Origin: a virus
Direction: 5' to 3' (one strand)
IMG/VR virus record: IMGVR_UViG_3300025161_000009
Location: 1-53,777 of that record
DNA length: 53,777 nucleotides
The position numbers and the translations under genes are program-made. The notes below the pieces were generated by a model. It did no database searches, was not told the DNA's origin, and worked only from the letters and a program-made list of their open reading frames with translations. Of this stretch, positions 32,492-42,070 are shown in pieces; position 1 is the stretch's first letter; every line of letters starts with the position of its first letter.

Positions 32492-34006
32492 TCACGGCGC
32501 ACAGCCTCCTACTATACTATTGGTATCCTGCCCAGTTCCAGCTACCCAGGCTGCTACTGTAGAATAGGTAGGTGCCCCCAGCTTGAATGAGATGGAATTA
32601 GTATCAAAGCAGTTGTAGTCGCTAGAAAGAAAGGCAGGAACTGAGGTTAGATAGATAGCAGAGGCAAACCCCAATCCAAAGACAACCCTAGAGAGGGTTA
32701 TAGACACCCCTGCATTAGTTCCATAAACTACCCTGGATGGACCTATGAATGAGGTTCCCCTTACATTAGAGTCAGTGACAGTGATTGTCCCAGCACCAGT
32801 ACTATAGATAATTAACGAGTTATCCAGAGAAGCATCAACATCTAAGTTAGAAACAGAAACAGTAGCACTACCAAAGTCTACTGCCCTTGATAATGTCCCA
32901 GTACATTTGAACCCATCTATAGTAGTAAGGATCCCCAAACTAGCCCCAAAAGTGGTATTGTGGACCCAACAGTTACTTATCACTAGAGAAGTAGCATTAG
33001 ACTGAGCGAATCCAATATGGATATTCTCACAGTATGAGTCAAGGTAGGTTATAGTACCAAAGTTACCACTGACGTTCCTATGCCCTGAGAACCCATTCAT
33101 ACCAAACTGCTTGGCAGACATTAAGCATCTACATCTAAGGAAGACTGAAGTCTCCCCAGATGGGCTATCATCATTGAGTACAAACATGGTAGCTGAGGCA
33201 AGATTGTAATATGCCTCCTGGGCTGTAACATCTACCAGGTTAGACCCTCTCCTTACATAGAGATTATGCTTATTCCCATAGGATGCTAGGCAACCTATAA
33301 CAGTAGAAAAAGGTCCTCCTCTTAAACTTCCGTCTTCATGCAGGTTACTCTTGGTATGGATTCCAATAAACTTGCAGTAAGACCTAGAGTACCCATCTAA
33401 CCCAAACTGCCTATGAGTATATTCATAGGTCTTTCCATCAACCCTTGGGTCAGTAGAACCAGTAGAGTGGATATATAAAGTGATGGTACCAGAGGACCCT
33501 GATGGATACATAGACCCTGGATTGGCATCACAGTTTGCTATACTAGACTGCCTAGTAAGATACTGGGAGTTAACATAGACATTTAACCATGACTTTCCAG
33601 GGAACCAAAGTGGGGTAATAACACATTGGTATACGTTAGTGTACCCACCAGTCTTTGTCCACTCACCTGGGGTAATGACATTAAGAGCATTCAGTATAGG
33701 AGGAGCACCAGAACCGTATGCCATGACAGTGCACCCATCCCCAGGGACGTCTAACTGTTCTCTCCACTCACTACCTCTAGCAAGCCCCACAGATTGGCCA
33801 GCACCCCAAACTGTCTCAACCTGAGCAATGGTTTGAAAGGCTTTATCTTTCGACTTGCCTGTATTAGAATCAGACCCATTCACTGAGTCTACATACCAGT
33901 CAAACTCTTCCTCTTGGACAATCGAGGTAGGGTAAAAACTTACAGGTCTAGTTTTCCTCAGTACTCGGTTACCTTTTGGGTCAACCCTTCTGGTTATCCC
34001 AAACAT
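32492..34006 (-). CDS. second beta-helix protein (504 aa), pectate-lyase-like
   Basis: Begins with DWYVDSVNGSDSNTGKSKDKAFQTIAQV, the common beta-helix entry motif, then many right-handed helix coils (IGCLASYGNKHNLYVRRG, VFLRCRCLMSAKQFGMNG, VVYGTNAGVSITLSRVVFG). No obvious catalytic Asp triad was found. It sits between the minor head block and the protease gene, unusual for a tail spike; a head fibre or surface adhesin is suggested. Confidence 0.7.
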   Translation of the reverse strand: MFGITRRVDPKGNRVLRKTRPVSFYPTSIVQEEEFDWYVDSVNGSDSNTGKSKDKAFQTIAQVETVWGAGQSVGLARGSEWREQLDVPGDGCTVMAYGSGAPPILNALNVITPGEWTKTGGYTNVYQCVITPLWFPGKSWLNVYVNSQYLTRQSSIANCDANPGSMYPSGSSGTITLYIHSTGSTDPRVDGKTYEYTHRQFGLDGYSRSYCKFIGIHTKSNLHEDGSLRGGPFSTVIGCLASYGNKHNLYVRRGSNLVDVTAQEAYYNLASATMFVLNDDSPSGETSVFLRCRCLMSAKQFGMNGFSGHRNVSGNFGTITYLDSYCENIHIGFAQSNATSLVISNCWVHNTTFGASLGILTTIDGFKCTGTLSRAVDFGSATVSVSNLDVDASLDNSLIIYSTGAGTITVTDSNVRGTSFIGPSRVVYGTNAGVSITLSRVVFGLGFASAIYLTSVPAFLSSDYNCFDTNSISFKLGAPTYSTVAAWVAGTGQDTNSIVGGCAP

Positions 34007-34014
34007 AAGACACC

Positions 34015-34485
34015 TTAGAATAAATAAGCAGTAATCTGGAGGGTTCCTGGGGTACCTACTGCACCTGACTCTCTTGCTCTAACCATCATCCGCTCAATGA
34101 CCGAGCCAAGGTGGATCACAAAGATAACAGATTCAACAGTAGCACCAGTTGCTTGGTAGGTTTGGTACTCACGCTGGACACGGGACCGGGTGTCTACACC
34201 TGCCACAACTCCACCCCCTGAGAAGATAAGTTCAGTTGACCACTGTTGAGCACCAGCAGGGACATCCACTGCAGACGCATAGATAGAGTACAGGGATTGC
34301 CAGTCAAAAGCTCCCCCTGCACCTCCACGGGTATAGGTGAAGACTAGAGCAACTTCTTGGGCTCCTGCCGTAACTATTTCTGTAGGAGTGGCATCCCAGG
34401 CACCAGCGGCAGGCAAGGCAGCCGATGCCCTTACAACGATAGGGTTTCTAAACCCTGGAGGGTTAGGTCTCACATTTGGAAGCAT
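34015..34485 (-). CDS. hypothetical structural protein (156 aa)
   Basis: Contains ASAALPAAGAWDATPTEI and a beta-rich core (VALVFTYTRGGAG, IFVIHLGSVIERMMV). Looks like a small beta-sandwich structural protein. It overlaps the previous gene by 23 bp and is 8 bp upstream of the beta-helix gene, so it may assemble with that protein. Function unknown. Confidence 0.55.
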   Translation of the reverse strand: MLPNVRPNPPGFRNPIVVRASAALPAAGAWDATPTEIVTAGAQEVALVFTYTRGGAGGAFDWQSLYSIYASAVDVPAGAQQWSTELIFSGGGVVAGVDTRSRVQREYQTYQATGATVESVIFVIHLGSVIERMMVRARESGAVGTPGTLQITAYLF

Positions 34486-34798
34486 TAGTGTTACCTCTCT
34501 TTTCTAGTATTGACTTGAACTGAAGTACCCGCCTTGAAGCTAGGAGTACCTCATCTCTAGGAACTATAATCTTAGTTATACCTTTGTTAGCTTCAAAGTA
34601 AAGGTCTATGTAGACTAGCATCCTTGATAAAATCTCCTTGACCTCTTGGGGCATAGTAGTATCTCTATGGAAGGCACCGATGACCCTCCCATCATAGTAA
34701 CCTATCTTAAAAGAGATTTCTGGGGAGTAATCAGAAGCATGGAAGTGCCATTGGTTTAGGTCTTGCCGATACTCCCAGTACCAGTCGTCTTGAGTCAA
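34463..34798 (-). CDS. hypothetical protein (111 aa)
   Basis: Starts MTQDDWYWEYRQDLNQWHFHASDY, very rich in Trp and Tyr, followed by helical segments (KEILSRMLVYIDLYFEAN). Its ATG overlaps the previous stop (ATGA). Position after the minor head protein suggests a structural accessory role. No family recognised. Confidence 0.5.
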   Translation of the reverse strand: MTQDDWYWEYRQDLNQWHFHASDYSPEISFKIGYYDGRVIGAFHRDTTMPQEVKEILSRMLVYIDLYFEANKGITKIIVPRDEVLLASRRVLQFKSILEKRGNTNASKCET

Positions 34799-34971
34799 GA
34801 TGGCTCCTCCTTTTCTCCCTCAGACCCTTTTGGGGCCTCAGGTTCACCCTTTAGTTGTCTGAGTATCTCATTATGGATCTTCAACTCATCCTTGTAACCA
34901 GGCAACTTCTTCATCCAGTCGTCATTTTCTACGGTGTTGTTTTTAATAACAACCTTCTTCTCCTCAGCCAT
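34795..34971 (-). CDS. small hypothetical protein (58 aa)
   Basis: The start is ATG at 34971 (MAEEKKVVIKNNTVENDDWMKKL), directly after the minor head stop and a GGAAGGA site; a longer frame from 35034 would run inside the minor head gene. A charged helical protein. Function unknown. Confidence 0.5.
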   Translation of the reverse strand: MAEEKKVVIKNNTVENDDWMKKLPGYKDELKIHNEILRQLKGEPEAPKGSEGEKEEPS

Positions 34972-34972
34972 T

Positions 34973-37900
34973 TTAGTCCTTCCTTGCCACAAAAGCAGTA
35001 AAATTCCCACCAAGGATAACCATCTCCCTCTCACTTAGACACCCAATACCAGACATAGCAGTAGAAAAGATGTTAGAAATAGGAACCTTTATACCAAGGG
35101 CTACATTCCCAAATATCTCAGTTGTACCAGGTCTGGTAGTCCAGGATTCTAAGCAGTTACCCTGGTACTCAACAAAGGTCCCAAAGTCCACATCTCCAGG
35201 GAAGTGGATACCTCGGTAAAGGTAAATCTCATCATCCCCCTTGTACCCCTGGGACTTGAAGAAGTCTTGAGTCTCATCATAAACTGCTCTAATAAACTTA
35301 TCATAAGCCCCAGTTTCCCTCCAAGTCTCCGCTGCCTCCCATTCCTCTAGAAGGTCCATCTTATCTGGTATCCAAGGTGCAAAGAGAGAGTCATACCTTC
35401 TAGTAGCACCCTCCATCCTCTGCATTGCCTCATTTGCTTCCTCAGTCATCCCTCTACTTAGATAATAGGAGGCATCATCCCCTGCCTTGACAATTTCTCT
35501 GACTAGCATAGCACCTTCTTCTACTGCTGCATACCTCTCTTTCTGCCACTCTGAGAGTTCCGTTCCAAAAAACTCAGATGCTGCTAGTTGGAGGTTGAGT
35601 GAGGCTGGGCTATTATCATTTGAAGATCCAGCCCAAGACTTTACCAGATGGTTACATGTTTCATAGTCTAAACCAGATCTGCCTGACAACCCCTTTATTA
35701 CCATATCTTTTGTCTTAGATGAGCCATATTCATCCATCCACCTGTGAGTAAGATCAAGGTGTTTCTGGTCCACTGGCCAGTACCCTGGACTAAACCTATT
35801 AGCTAGGACTTTAGCCCGGTCCTCAGCATTAAACATCTTTATCTGCCCTCTAGGAGTTTTGCCCCCTACCCCTCCTAGCTCCTTCTCCCTGTCTCTCAGA
35901 TCCCTGTAGAGTGCAGCTTTAGCCTCAATCTCATCCCTACTACCACTAGTATAAGAACTCACTCCTATCTTAGAAAAACCTCCACCAGGTGCTGACCCTC
36001 CATGCTGGCCAGGAATTCCATCATGCCCCCAATTGCCAGAAGTAGGTCCACCCTCGGATGTTATCTCTAGAGTAACTTTGATAAACTCAATGGGCTCATC
36101 CTCAAGGGCAACAGCCGGAAGAACCTCCTGTATTCTAGAGTACTCCTTGCATTGCTCAGGGGTGTAGTAGAACACAGATTCATCTTGACCCTGCACCATA
36201 CCCAACTTCCTGTAGAACCCCATAGCAGATTCTGCAGATACTAGTATCACCCCAGAGCCTGCCTTTGCCGCTCTGTCTACTATATCCTGCATAATTTGCC
36301 TACCCCATCCACTTTCACGGGTAGCAAGGTCCATGATCTCAATGTACTTACCATCAGGAATTCCCTCTCCAAAAGTGCTCTTTACCTTGTCTGGGCTCAA
36401 CTGCCTTATCTGGGCAACTGCTGCCAGTTTACCCTCGCTATCTACAATCGCCACCCCTTTAGCACCTTTGGACTTCCACCCAAAGGAGGTAGCCCGAGCA
36501 CCAATAGATGCCCGTTCACCCTCCCATCCCTTTACCTCCTCATGGAAGGCGTCTCCCTTAGGAGACCCGGGCTGGAAGGAGACTGGTTTGCCTGAACTAG
36601 CAGACCCTCCATGTTGTCCAGGTACTCCTAGGTGGCCAAAGTTACCAGAACCTTGACCACCTTCAGATAAACTGGAAGCATCTGACTCTCTCAACTGACC
36701 ATTGTATACTCCTGAGGCAGACAAGAACTCATCCCGGGTAGCCCGTATAATCCCCCTGCCTTCACTCTTTGAGTCATCTGCCTGCTCAAACCAAGATATC
36801 TCCTTGCCATCCTCAACCTTTATTCTGTCATCAAGTATAAGGTTCTGGAGACGCTTGAGCTCCTTTGTATTGAAGTACCCAGTCATTATAGCAACACTCT
36901 TATCTGGGAACTCTCTTACCCTGATAACCCCAGCCTTGAAGATCTTGTCTATTGCCCCCTTCATATTACCAGGTTCCTGGTCCTCCTTGGTCAGACCTAA
37001 TGCCTCGGGAGTTGAGGTATTCTTAATGTAGTTGAAGTGGTCCCCTTTTGCATCAATGAGTATCCCATCTGGATTTACTAGATATGCCTTTCCAATGCTA
37101 CTGGATGAAATCTCATCATAAGAACTAACTGCTCCTTCTATCTTGGGTGCAGACCCACCATGTTGACCAGGCACTCCCACATGGCCAAAGTTACCAGAAC
37201 CAGGACCACCTTCAAACAGAGACAGGTACCACAGCTCATGGGCAACCTCAGTAGCTTGGGGACCTGTGAAAATATCCCCATCAGGGTCAAGCAAGATATG
37301 CCGACAGCGGTACCCCTTGCACTCAAAGTTCTCATTCCCAGATTGCCCTGGGATTAGCCCATTCTCTACCCACCACCTGGCAGGATAGGTCTTCCCCTTG
37401 AGGTACTGGCATGTACTACAGGACTCCTCTCCATCTTCACCCCCAAAGGTCAAGGGCATCTCAAGTGCCCCCCGAACCCTTGCCTCAGAGTAAATACCAT
37501 CTAAGGTGTGGGTGTACCCCTCAGCCCTTGCCCAGATCCACTCTGCTACCTCATCTGGGTCTAATTCCCTCTTGAGTGACTTAAGGTCTTCCCACAGGCC
37601 GTCTGCATACCCTGACTCAGTTTCTATTCTACCTACTAACCAGGTAACTGCCTCATCCGGTATCTCCCCTCCCTTAGAATCTGCCCAGCCTGTATAGAAA
37701 GTTATGGTAAAGGCGTCATTAACAGCCCGGCGGAACTGGTTCCGGAAGCGGGTTATACTAGGATTTCCAGGGGAGGTCAAGTAGTCGAGCATAATATAAG
37801 ACAGAGTCTCTTGATACTCTAGCTTTATCTCTGATAACGATTGACCCAAAGAGAACTCCCCTGCCTTAGGGGCGAATCTCTCTAAAGGTCTTGAAAACTC

Positions 37901-39070
37901 CCGTAAGGATACACTCCCACCTAAAGTAGAAACTTTAGTTGCTAACATAAGAGCATCCCAAGTATCCTGGAGGTACCCATTAGTCCCATCCCACTCTATC
38001 TTGTCAGACTTAGGGAGTTTCCCCTGGTCATACAGATTCTGGAGCTTTCTAAGGGTTTTAGTGTCAATCCTCTCAGTTTCTAAGTTGAGATAACTGGGGC
38101 CTCCAGTAACCTTCACACTCCTTACCCTGATAAACCCAGCCCTCTCCACCTTAGTAAGGGGAGATCCCCTCCGTAGATCTTCTGGTTTCAATCCAAAGAC
38201 TTCAGGGTTCCCCCTCACAAAGTCCTCATGGTCACCCTCACCTTCAACCCCTGGTTGGTTTGTATCTACAAGCTGCCCTCCAGGGGCTATAAAATAAGAA
38301 GCAGAAGTAGCCCCTTTTAGATCTACTTTAGTTATCTGGTCAAAGGTCTCCTTATACTCTATAGAAACCGATCCAGGAGTGGATCCCCCTTGTTGCCCTA
38401 GTATCCCGGAATGCCCAAAGTTGCCAGATCCAGGGCCTCCCTCGGATAAATCCTCAGGGTCTATCAGACGGGGTTTCCACTGTCTCATCCCTCCCCCTAG
38501 GATGAGTATCTGTTGAGGAGAGAACACTCTAACCTCCCCAGGCATGACAATAGCATCATACCCAAGAGATCTCAATGCTCTAGAGTAATCCCCCATCAGA
38601 CCAGGGTCCAAACCCCTCTTCCCCATGTACTCTAGGACATCTGGGTTCTCCCACCCCCCATCAGTCAGGACATTATAGGGGTTAGATGAGAAGACCTTTA
38701 CCGCAACTACCATTCCATCATCCCCAGTATAGTCAGCAGCATACTTGGGGTCAAAAGAAAAAGAGATCCCCTCATCATCATTTAGTTCATCCGTGGACAC
38801 TTGGAAGCCTTGGTTGATAATATCCTTGTAGTGAGGAGACCCATGGTACAGAGTATCTTTTACCCTGCTCTTCTCTACGAACTTCTCTCCATCAGAGTCG
38901 AACCCATACCGGGTACCAGTAGGCAGTAACCTGCCCACTTTAGGTGGTCTAACAGGCATACCCCCAGTACCTGCTTTTGACCCTCCCTGCTCACCTGGGA
39001 TACCCTCATGCCCCCAGTTTCCAGAACCGGGGCCTCCTTCTACTAACTTTTGGTAGAGGCTCTCCCTCAT
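34973..39070 (-). CDS. giant multidomain minor head protein: two ART domains, MuF-like domain, GNAT (1365 aa)
   Basis: Five Gly-rich linkers of the GGPGSGNFGH type (residues about 11, 210, 620, 803 and 1006) separate distinct domains. Residues 65-193 resemble an ADP-ribosyltransferase of the polyvalent-protein type (LYHGSP, FDPKYAADY, GYDAIV). 236-375 and 645-790 are two related copies of an unknown domain. 375-617 is an SPP1-gp7/MuF-like minor head domain with CSTC and CKGYRCRH cysteines. 825-975 is a GNAT fold (VAIVDSEGKLAAVAQI, SGWGRQIMQDIVDRA, FYRKLGM). 1250-1360 is an R-S-ExE ART (Arg1286, Ser1309, Glu1347 and Glu1349). It follows the portal gene with a 4-bp overlap. Packaging and injection into the host are inferred. 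Confidence 0.8.
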   Translation of the reverse strand: MRESLYQKLVEGGPGSGNWGHEGIPGEQGGSKAGTGGMPVRPPKVGRLLPTGTRYGFDSDGEKFVEKSRVKDTLYHGSPHYKDIINQGFQVSTDELNDDEGISFSFDPKYAADYTGDDGMVVAVKVFSSNPYNVLTDGGWENPDVLEYMGKRGLDPGLMGDYSRALRSLGYDAIVMPGEVRVFSPQQILILGGGMRQWKPRLIDPEDLSEGGPGSGNFGHSGILGQQGGSTPGSVSIEYKETFDQITKVDLKGATSASYFIAPGGQLVDTNQPGVEGEGDHEDFVRGNPEVFGLKPEDLRRGSPLTKVERAGFIRVRSVKVTGGPSYLNLETERIDTKTLRKLQNLYDQGKLPKSDKIEWDGTNGYLQDTWDALMLATKVSTLGGSVSLREFSRPLERFAPKAGEFSLGQSLSEIKLEYQETLSYIMLDYLTSPGNPSITRFRNQFRRAVNDAFTITFYTGWADSKGGEIPDEAVTWLVGRIETESGYADGLWEDLKSLKRELDPDEVAEWIWARAEGYTHTLDGIYSEARVRGALEMPLTFGGEDGEESCSTCQYLKGKTYPARWWVENGLIPGQSGNENFECKGYRCRHILLDPDGDIFTGPQATEVAHELWYLSLFEGGPGSGNFGHVGVPGQHGGSAPKIEGAVSSYDEISSSSIGKAYLVNPDGILIDAKGDHFNYIKNTSTPEALGLTKEDQEPGNMKGAIDKIFKAGVIRVREFPDKSVAIMTGYFNTKELKRLQNLILDDRIKVEDGKEISWFEQADDSKSEGRGIIRATRDEFLSASGVYNGQLRESDASSLSEGGQGSGNFGHLGVPGQHGGSASSGKPVSFQPGSPKGDAFHEEVKGWEGERASIGARATSFGWKSKGAKGVAIVDSEGKLAAVAQIRQLSPDKVKSTFGEGIPDGKYIEIMDLATRESGWGRQIMQDIVDRAAKAGSGVILVSAESAMGFYRKLGMVQGQDESVFYYTPEQCKEYSRIQEVLPAVALEDEPIEFIKVTLEITSEGGPTSGNWGHDGIPGQHGGSAPGGGFSKIGVSSYTSGSRDEIEAKAALYRDLRDREKELGGVGGKTPRGQIKMFNAEDRAKVLANRFSPGYWPVDQKHLDLTHRWMDEYGSSKTKDMVIKGLSGRSGLDYETCNHLVKSWAGSSNDNSPASLNLQLAASEFFGTELSEWQKERYAAVEEGAMLVREIVKAGDDASYYLSRGMTEEANEAMQRMEGATRRYDSLFAPWIPDKMDLLEEWEAAETWRETGAYDKFIRAVYDETQDFFKSQGYKGDDEIYLYRGIHFPGDVDFGTFVEYQGNCLESWTTRPGTTEIFGNVALGIKVPISNIFSTAMSGIGCLSEREMVILGGNFTAFVARKD

Positions 39071-40734
39071 TCTCTAGAAACTCTCCTGTAGGCTTCCATA
39101 ACTCTCTGTCTGAACTCTAAGAAAGCCTCTTGGGCTTGGCGCTCCTTATGACCCTGCTCAGAAGGTCCAGTTTGAGCTTGAGTAGAACTACCCACACCGA
39201 AAGCCTCATCTGTAGTTAACTCTTTAGCATCTACTACGCCTAGAGTCTGTAGGATGAGATTCCAAGAGGTTGCCAGTATCTTCTTTGCCGTCTCCTCAGG
39301 CACCTTATCTGTGAGCAATGCCCCAACAGCCCCAGTTACCCCAGATACAAGCTGGGCAAGGTCTGTCTGGAGGAGCTTATCCGTTGAGATCTCAGCATCA
39401 TAGGTCTTATAATTTGCCCCATTGTACTCCTCTTGAGCCCACAATACAATCCTAACCATCTTGCGGAATTGGGCTGCCCAGAATTTCTGGTAGCGTGAGA
39501 ACTGCCGGTACATGGGGCTCTCCATGGATGAAGCTGTTGCTAACCGGTAGGCATCCCCAGCTCCCATCCAGTGTGGGTAGACCCCTCCCCCCAATCCTGC
39601 CATGAGCAGCAGTGCCTCCCCGTCTGTCTTTGCATCACCAGCAGACGTCCCTAAGTTCAGGTTAGAAAGTTCAGCGGACTGGTTCTCAAAGAAGGTAGAA
39701 CCTGCGACTGCTGGCGGGTTAGTCTCAAGAGAGTTAGCAGCAGAAAGGGCAGATTGCATCTTTGCCCTCATTGCCTCAACTGCCCTGGATCCCCCTTGAA
39801 CCTTCACCTTCCGGACAAACATAGCAACAGCAGCAGCTACAGCTGCTCTATCTTCTCTAAACTTCTTATGAGCCCGTGACCAAGGTGCCCCAGCAGACAT
39901 CAAAGGCCAACCTCGGTCCCCACCTTTCCGATTGTGGGCAATATGCAGGCAGAGTACTGTAGTATTCTCCCGCATCTGGTCCGCCCGGATGGCACCCCTA
40001 GGTAGGACCTTCTCAACCAAGGGTACTACCTCACCTGAGGAGGTTATATACTCCTCGTCTAGAGCCCCTGAGCACACCGCTAACCAGTCTGGGTAGTAAA
40101 GCTCCTTGAACTCTCCTGAGGTAGTATTGTACGATCTATGATAAAACAGAACCTGGTCCTTGTCATCTGGGTGGGTTATAATCTCAGTTATTTCCTTGGT
40201 ATCTACCTCTCTCAAGGTTGCCTTACCATCGAGGGTAGAGATAAAAAAGAGTAAGAACTTCTCTCCATCTACTAGGATATCTTCAGACATAAACTGCAGT
40301 GAGTCATCTGCAAGGATGGGTTGGTTCCGGTCTGCTTTCCAGAACTCATTCCAGGGTTCCTGAGCATCCTCATCTACAGGAGAGATAGCAATATTCTCTC
40401 CAAACCCAAAGTTAGTCCACAACCAGACGATCCACTGGGAGATAACGTCATACCGGAAGAGGCGCCTGCACTCATCAACTGCTCTGAGTCGCTCCCCCTC
40501 AGAACCCTCAAGGGTATTATACCCTACAGACCCCACCAAGTCGTAGCCCATAGAGTTTATAAAGTCTTGGAGCAATGCAGAGTCAATCTCACGTAGTTGG
40601 GCAAGCAAGACATCTGGGGTCATCAGATAGGGACCTTCCATGTAGGCTTCATAGAGCTTCCGAGTGGCCGCCTCAAGGCGAGCCTTCTCTTTACCCAGTA
40701 TTAGCTCAGTCAATCGTTCTCTGATAGTTACCAT
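39067..40734 (-). CDS. portal protein (555 aa)
   Basis: Between the large terminase and minor head genes, the standard portal position. Features include an N-terminal acidic helical start, the segment YDVISQWIVWLWTNFGFGENIAI, a beta-rich wing region (FLLFFISTLDGKATLREVDTKEI) and long C-terminal helices. The length fits the SPP1/phage_portal family. No protease domain is fused. It starts 2 bp after the terminase stop. Confidence 0.8.
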   Translation of the reverse strand: MVTIRERLTELILGKEKARLEAATRKLYEAYMEGPYLMTPDVLLAQLREIDSALLQDFINSMGYDLVGSVGYNTLEGSEGERLRAVDECRRLFRYDVISQWIVWLWTNFGFGENIAISPVDEDAQEPWNEFWKADRNQPILADDSLQFMSEDILVDGEKFLLFFISTLDGKATLREVDTKEITEIITHPDDKDQVLFYHRSYNTTSGEFKELYYPDWLAVCSGALDEEYITSSGEVVPLVEKVLPRGAIRADQMRENTTVLCLHIAHNRKGGDRGWPLMSAGAPWSRAHKKFREDRAAVAAAVAMFVRKVKVQGGSRAVEAMRAKMQSALSAANSLETNPPAVAGSTFFENQSAELSNLNLGTSAGDAKTDGEALLLMAGLGGGVYPHWMGAGDAYRLATASSMESPMYRQFSRYQKFWAAQFRKMVRIVLWAQEEYNGANYKTYDAEISTDKLLQTDLAQLVSGVTGAVGALLTDKVPEETAKKILATSWNLILQTLGVVDAKELTTDEAFGVGSSTQAQTGPSEQGHKERQAQEAFLEFRQRVMEAYRRVSRE

Positions 40735-40736
40735 AG

Positions 40737-42056
40737 TTAGTACTCCACTCCAATCCTTACTGGGTTATAGATAATCTGCTCCTGGTCCTCCACAGGTGAC
40801 CCCAGTAACCCCGTCACCATGTACCGCAGGCAGTCCAAGAGATGGAAGCTTTCTTTGTTCTCTATTGCATCAGTCGGCATAGAGTTCTTGTCCACAACAC
40901 GCCGGTAGGTACCAATCTCTGAGAGTAAACCGATACAGCCTTTATGGATAAACAAGACCCGGGAGCGGAACAGTTGAGATACTCTGTCAATGCCTGCCCA
41001 AACGTCAGTAACCCCAGGTGCCTCAAGGGGTAAACCCCAACCTGACCAGTCTACTCTAGCCTGGCGTTCTGAGGGACCCCCACCAAACCAGCGCCAGATT
41101 GTCTCATCCCGTGAGAGGTCTAGTATGTTCTGGACATGCCCACCTGTGGTAAGCCCATACGGCTGCATGTACTCCCGGTAGATATGCAGGGTCCCATTCT
41201 GAGGGTCATAGGCTCCCCACAGACAAGCCACATAGGCACCCAGAGGGTCAATGCCGACTACTCTTGGCCAAGTGAGGGGTGGTACAAAGGAGTCAATAGT
41301 ATTATACTCCTCATCAAAGCTCTCATAGATGGCACCCTCAGGTACCACCCACAAGCCCTCAAGGAGCCTTGCCCTCCGGTTGCCAGACAGCTTCCCTAGA
41401 ACTGCTAAGGTCCTATTCCCGGCAGATGTCCATGCCTGCCTTTCCTCATCCCACAACATGGGGTTATCCTTGTGCTTGCTATGGAGTAGAGTTAGGTCCC
41501 CCTGCCTAGACTTAGACAGGATCCAGTGGGTTGGAGCAGACGGGTTGCAGTCCCCAATCAGCTGGGGATAGAGAATATTACCAGCACGCCCAGTGGCACG
41601 GGTTGAGAGCACCTCCCACTCAGCTAGGGACAGCTCCTCACACTGGTTGACATAGATCAAGTCCCTTTCTGAAGAGAGCACCTTGTCCGGGTTGTCCATC
41701 CCACCTACCCAGACCTGAGACCCGTTGGGGTAGTTATAAAGTTCAGGCTTGGACCCACCAAGCATAACTACCCGAGTCCCCCTCCCAAGCACCTTCTTGG
41801 AGTATGTCTGAAGAACAGACCCTGCCATACTCCGGTACGTCTTGCGGACAATAGCAATCTGGGCTCCTGGGTACTTCCAGGCAATAGCATCCAACTTGTG
41901 GAGGCAGGCCAGAGTCTTACCCGTCTCGGAAGGTCCCTCAATCACAACCTGCTGGTCATGGTTAGACCAGAGCTCCTTGGCTGCCCCTTTTGGGCGGTAT
42001 GCCCCAGGGACATTTGAGTCATCAGGTAACTCAGCCAAGATAAAAGAGGTCTTCAA
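40737..42056 (-). CDS. terL: terminase large subunit (439 aa)
   Basis: An ATPase domain with Walker A EGPSETGKTLACLHKL (about residues 39-54), a Walker B-like LIYVNQCEE and a nuclease half (VVGIDPLGA, HLLDCLRYM). The length of 439 residues is typical of the PBSX/XtmB type. This motor cuts and packs the DNA and probably does headful packaging, given the circular map. It follows the endolysin gene, an uncommon order. Confidence 0.9.
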   Translation of the reverse strand: MKTSFILAELPDDSNVPGAYRPKGAAKELWSNHDQQVVIEGPSETGKTLACLHKLDAIAWKYPGAQIAIVRKTYRSMAGSVLQTYSKKVLGRGTRVVMLGGSKPELYNYPNGSQVWVGGMDNPDKVLSSERDLIYVNQCEELSLAEWEVLSTRATGRAGNILYPQLIGDCNPSAPTHWILSKSRQGDLTLLHSKHKDNPMLWDEERQAWTSAGNRTLAVLGKLSGNRRARLLEGLWVVPEGAIYESFDEEYNTIDSFVPPLTWPRVVGIDPLGAYVACLWGAYDPQNGTLHIYREYMQPYGLTTGGHVQNILDLSRDETIWRWFGGGPSERQARVDWSGWGLPLEAPGVTDVWAGIDRVSQLFRSRVLFIHKGCIGLLSEIGTYRRVVDKNSMPTDAIENKESFHLLDCLRYMVTGLLGSPVEDQEQIIYNPVRIGVEY

Positions 42057-42070
42057 GGGTCCACCTCAAG

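Noticed and set aside
34972-35034. Longer N-terminus with a signal-like segment for the 58-residue gene
   Set aside because: The extension lies inside the minor head reading frame, and the ATG at 34971 has a better ribosome site.
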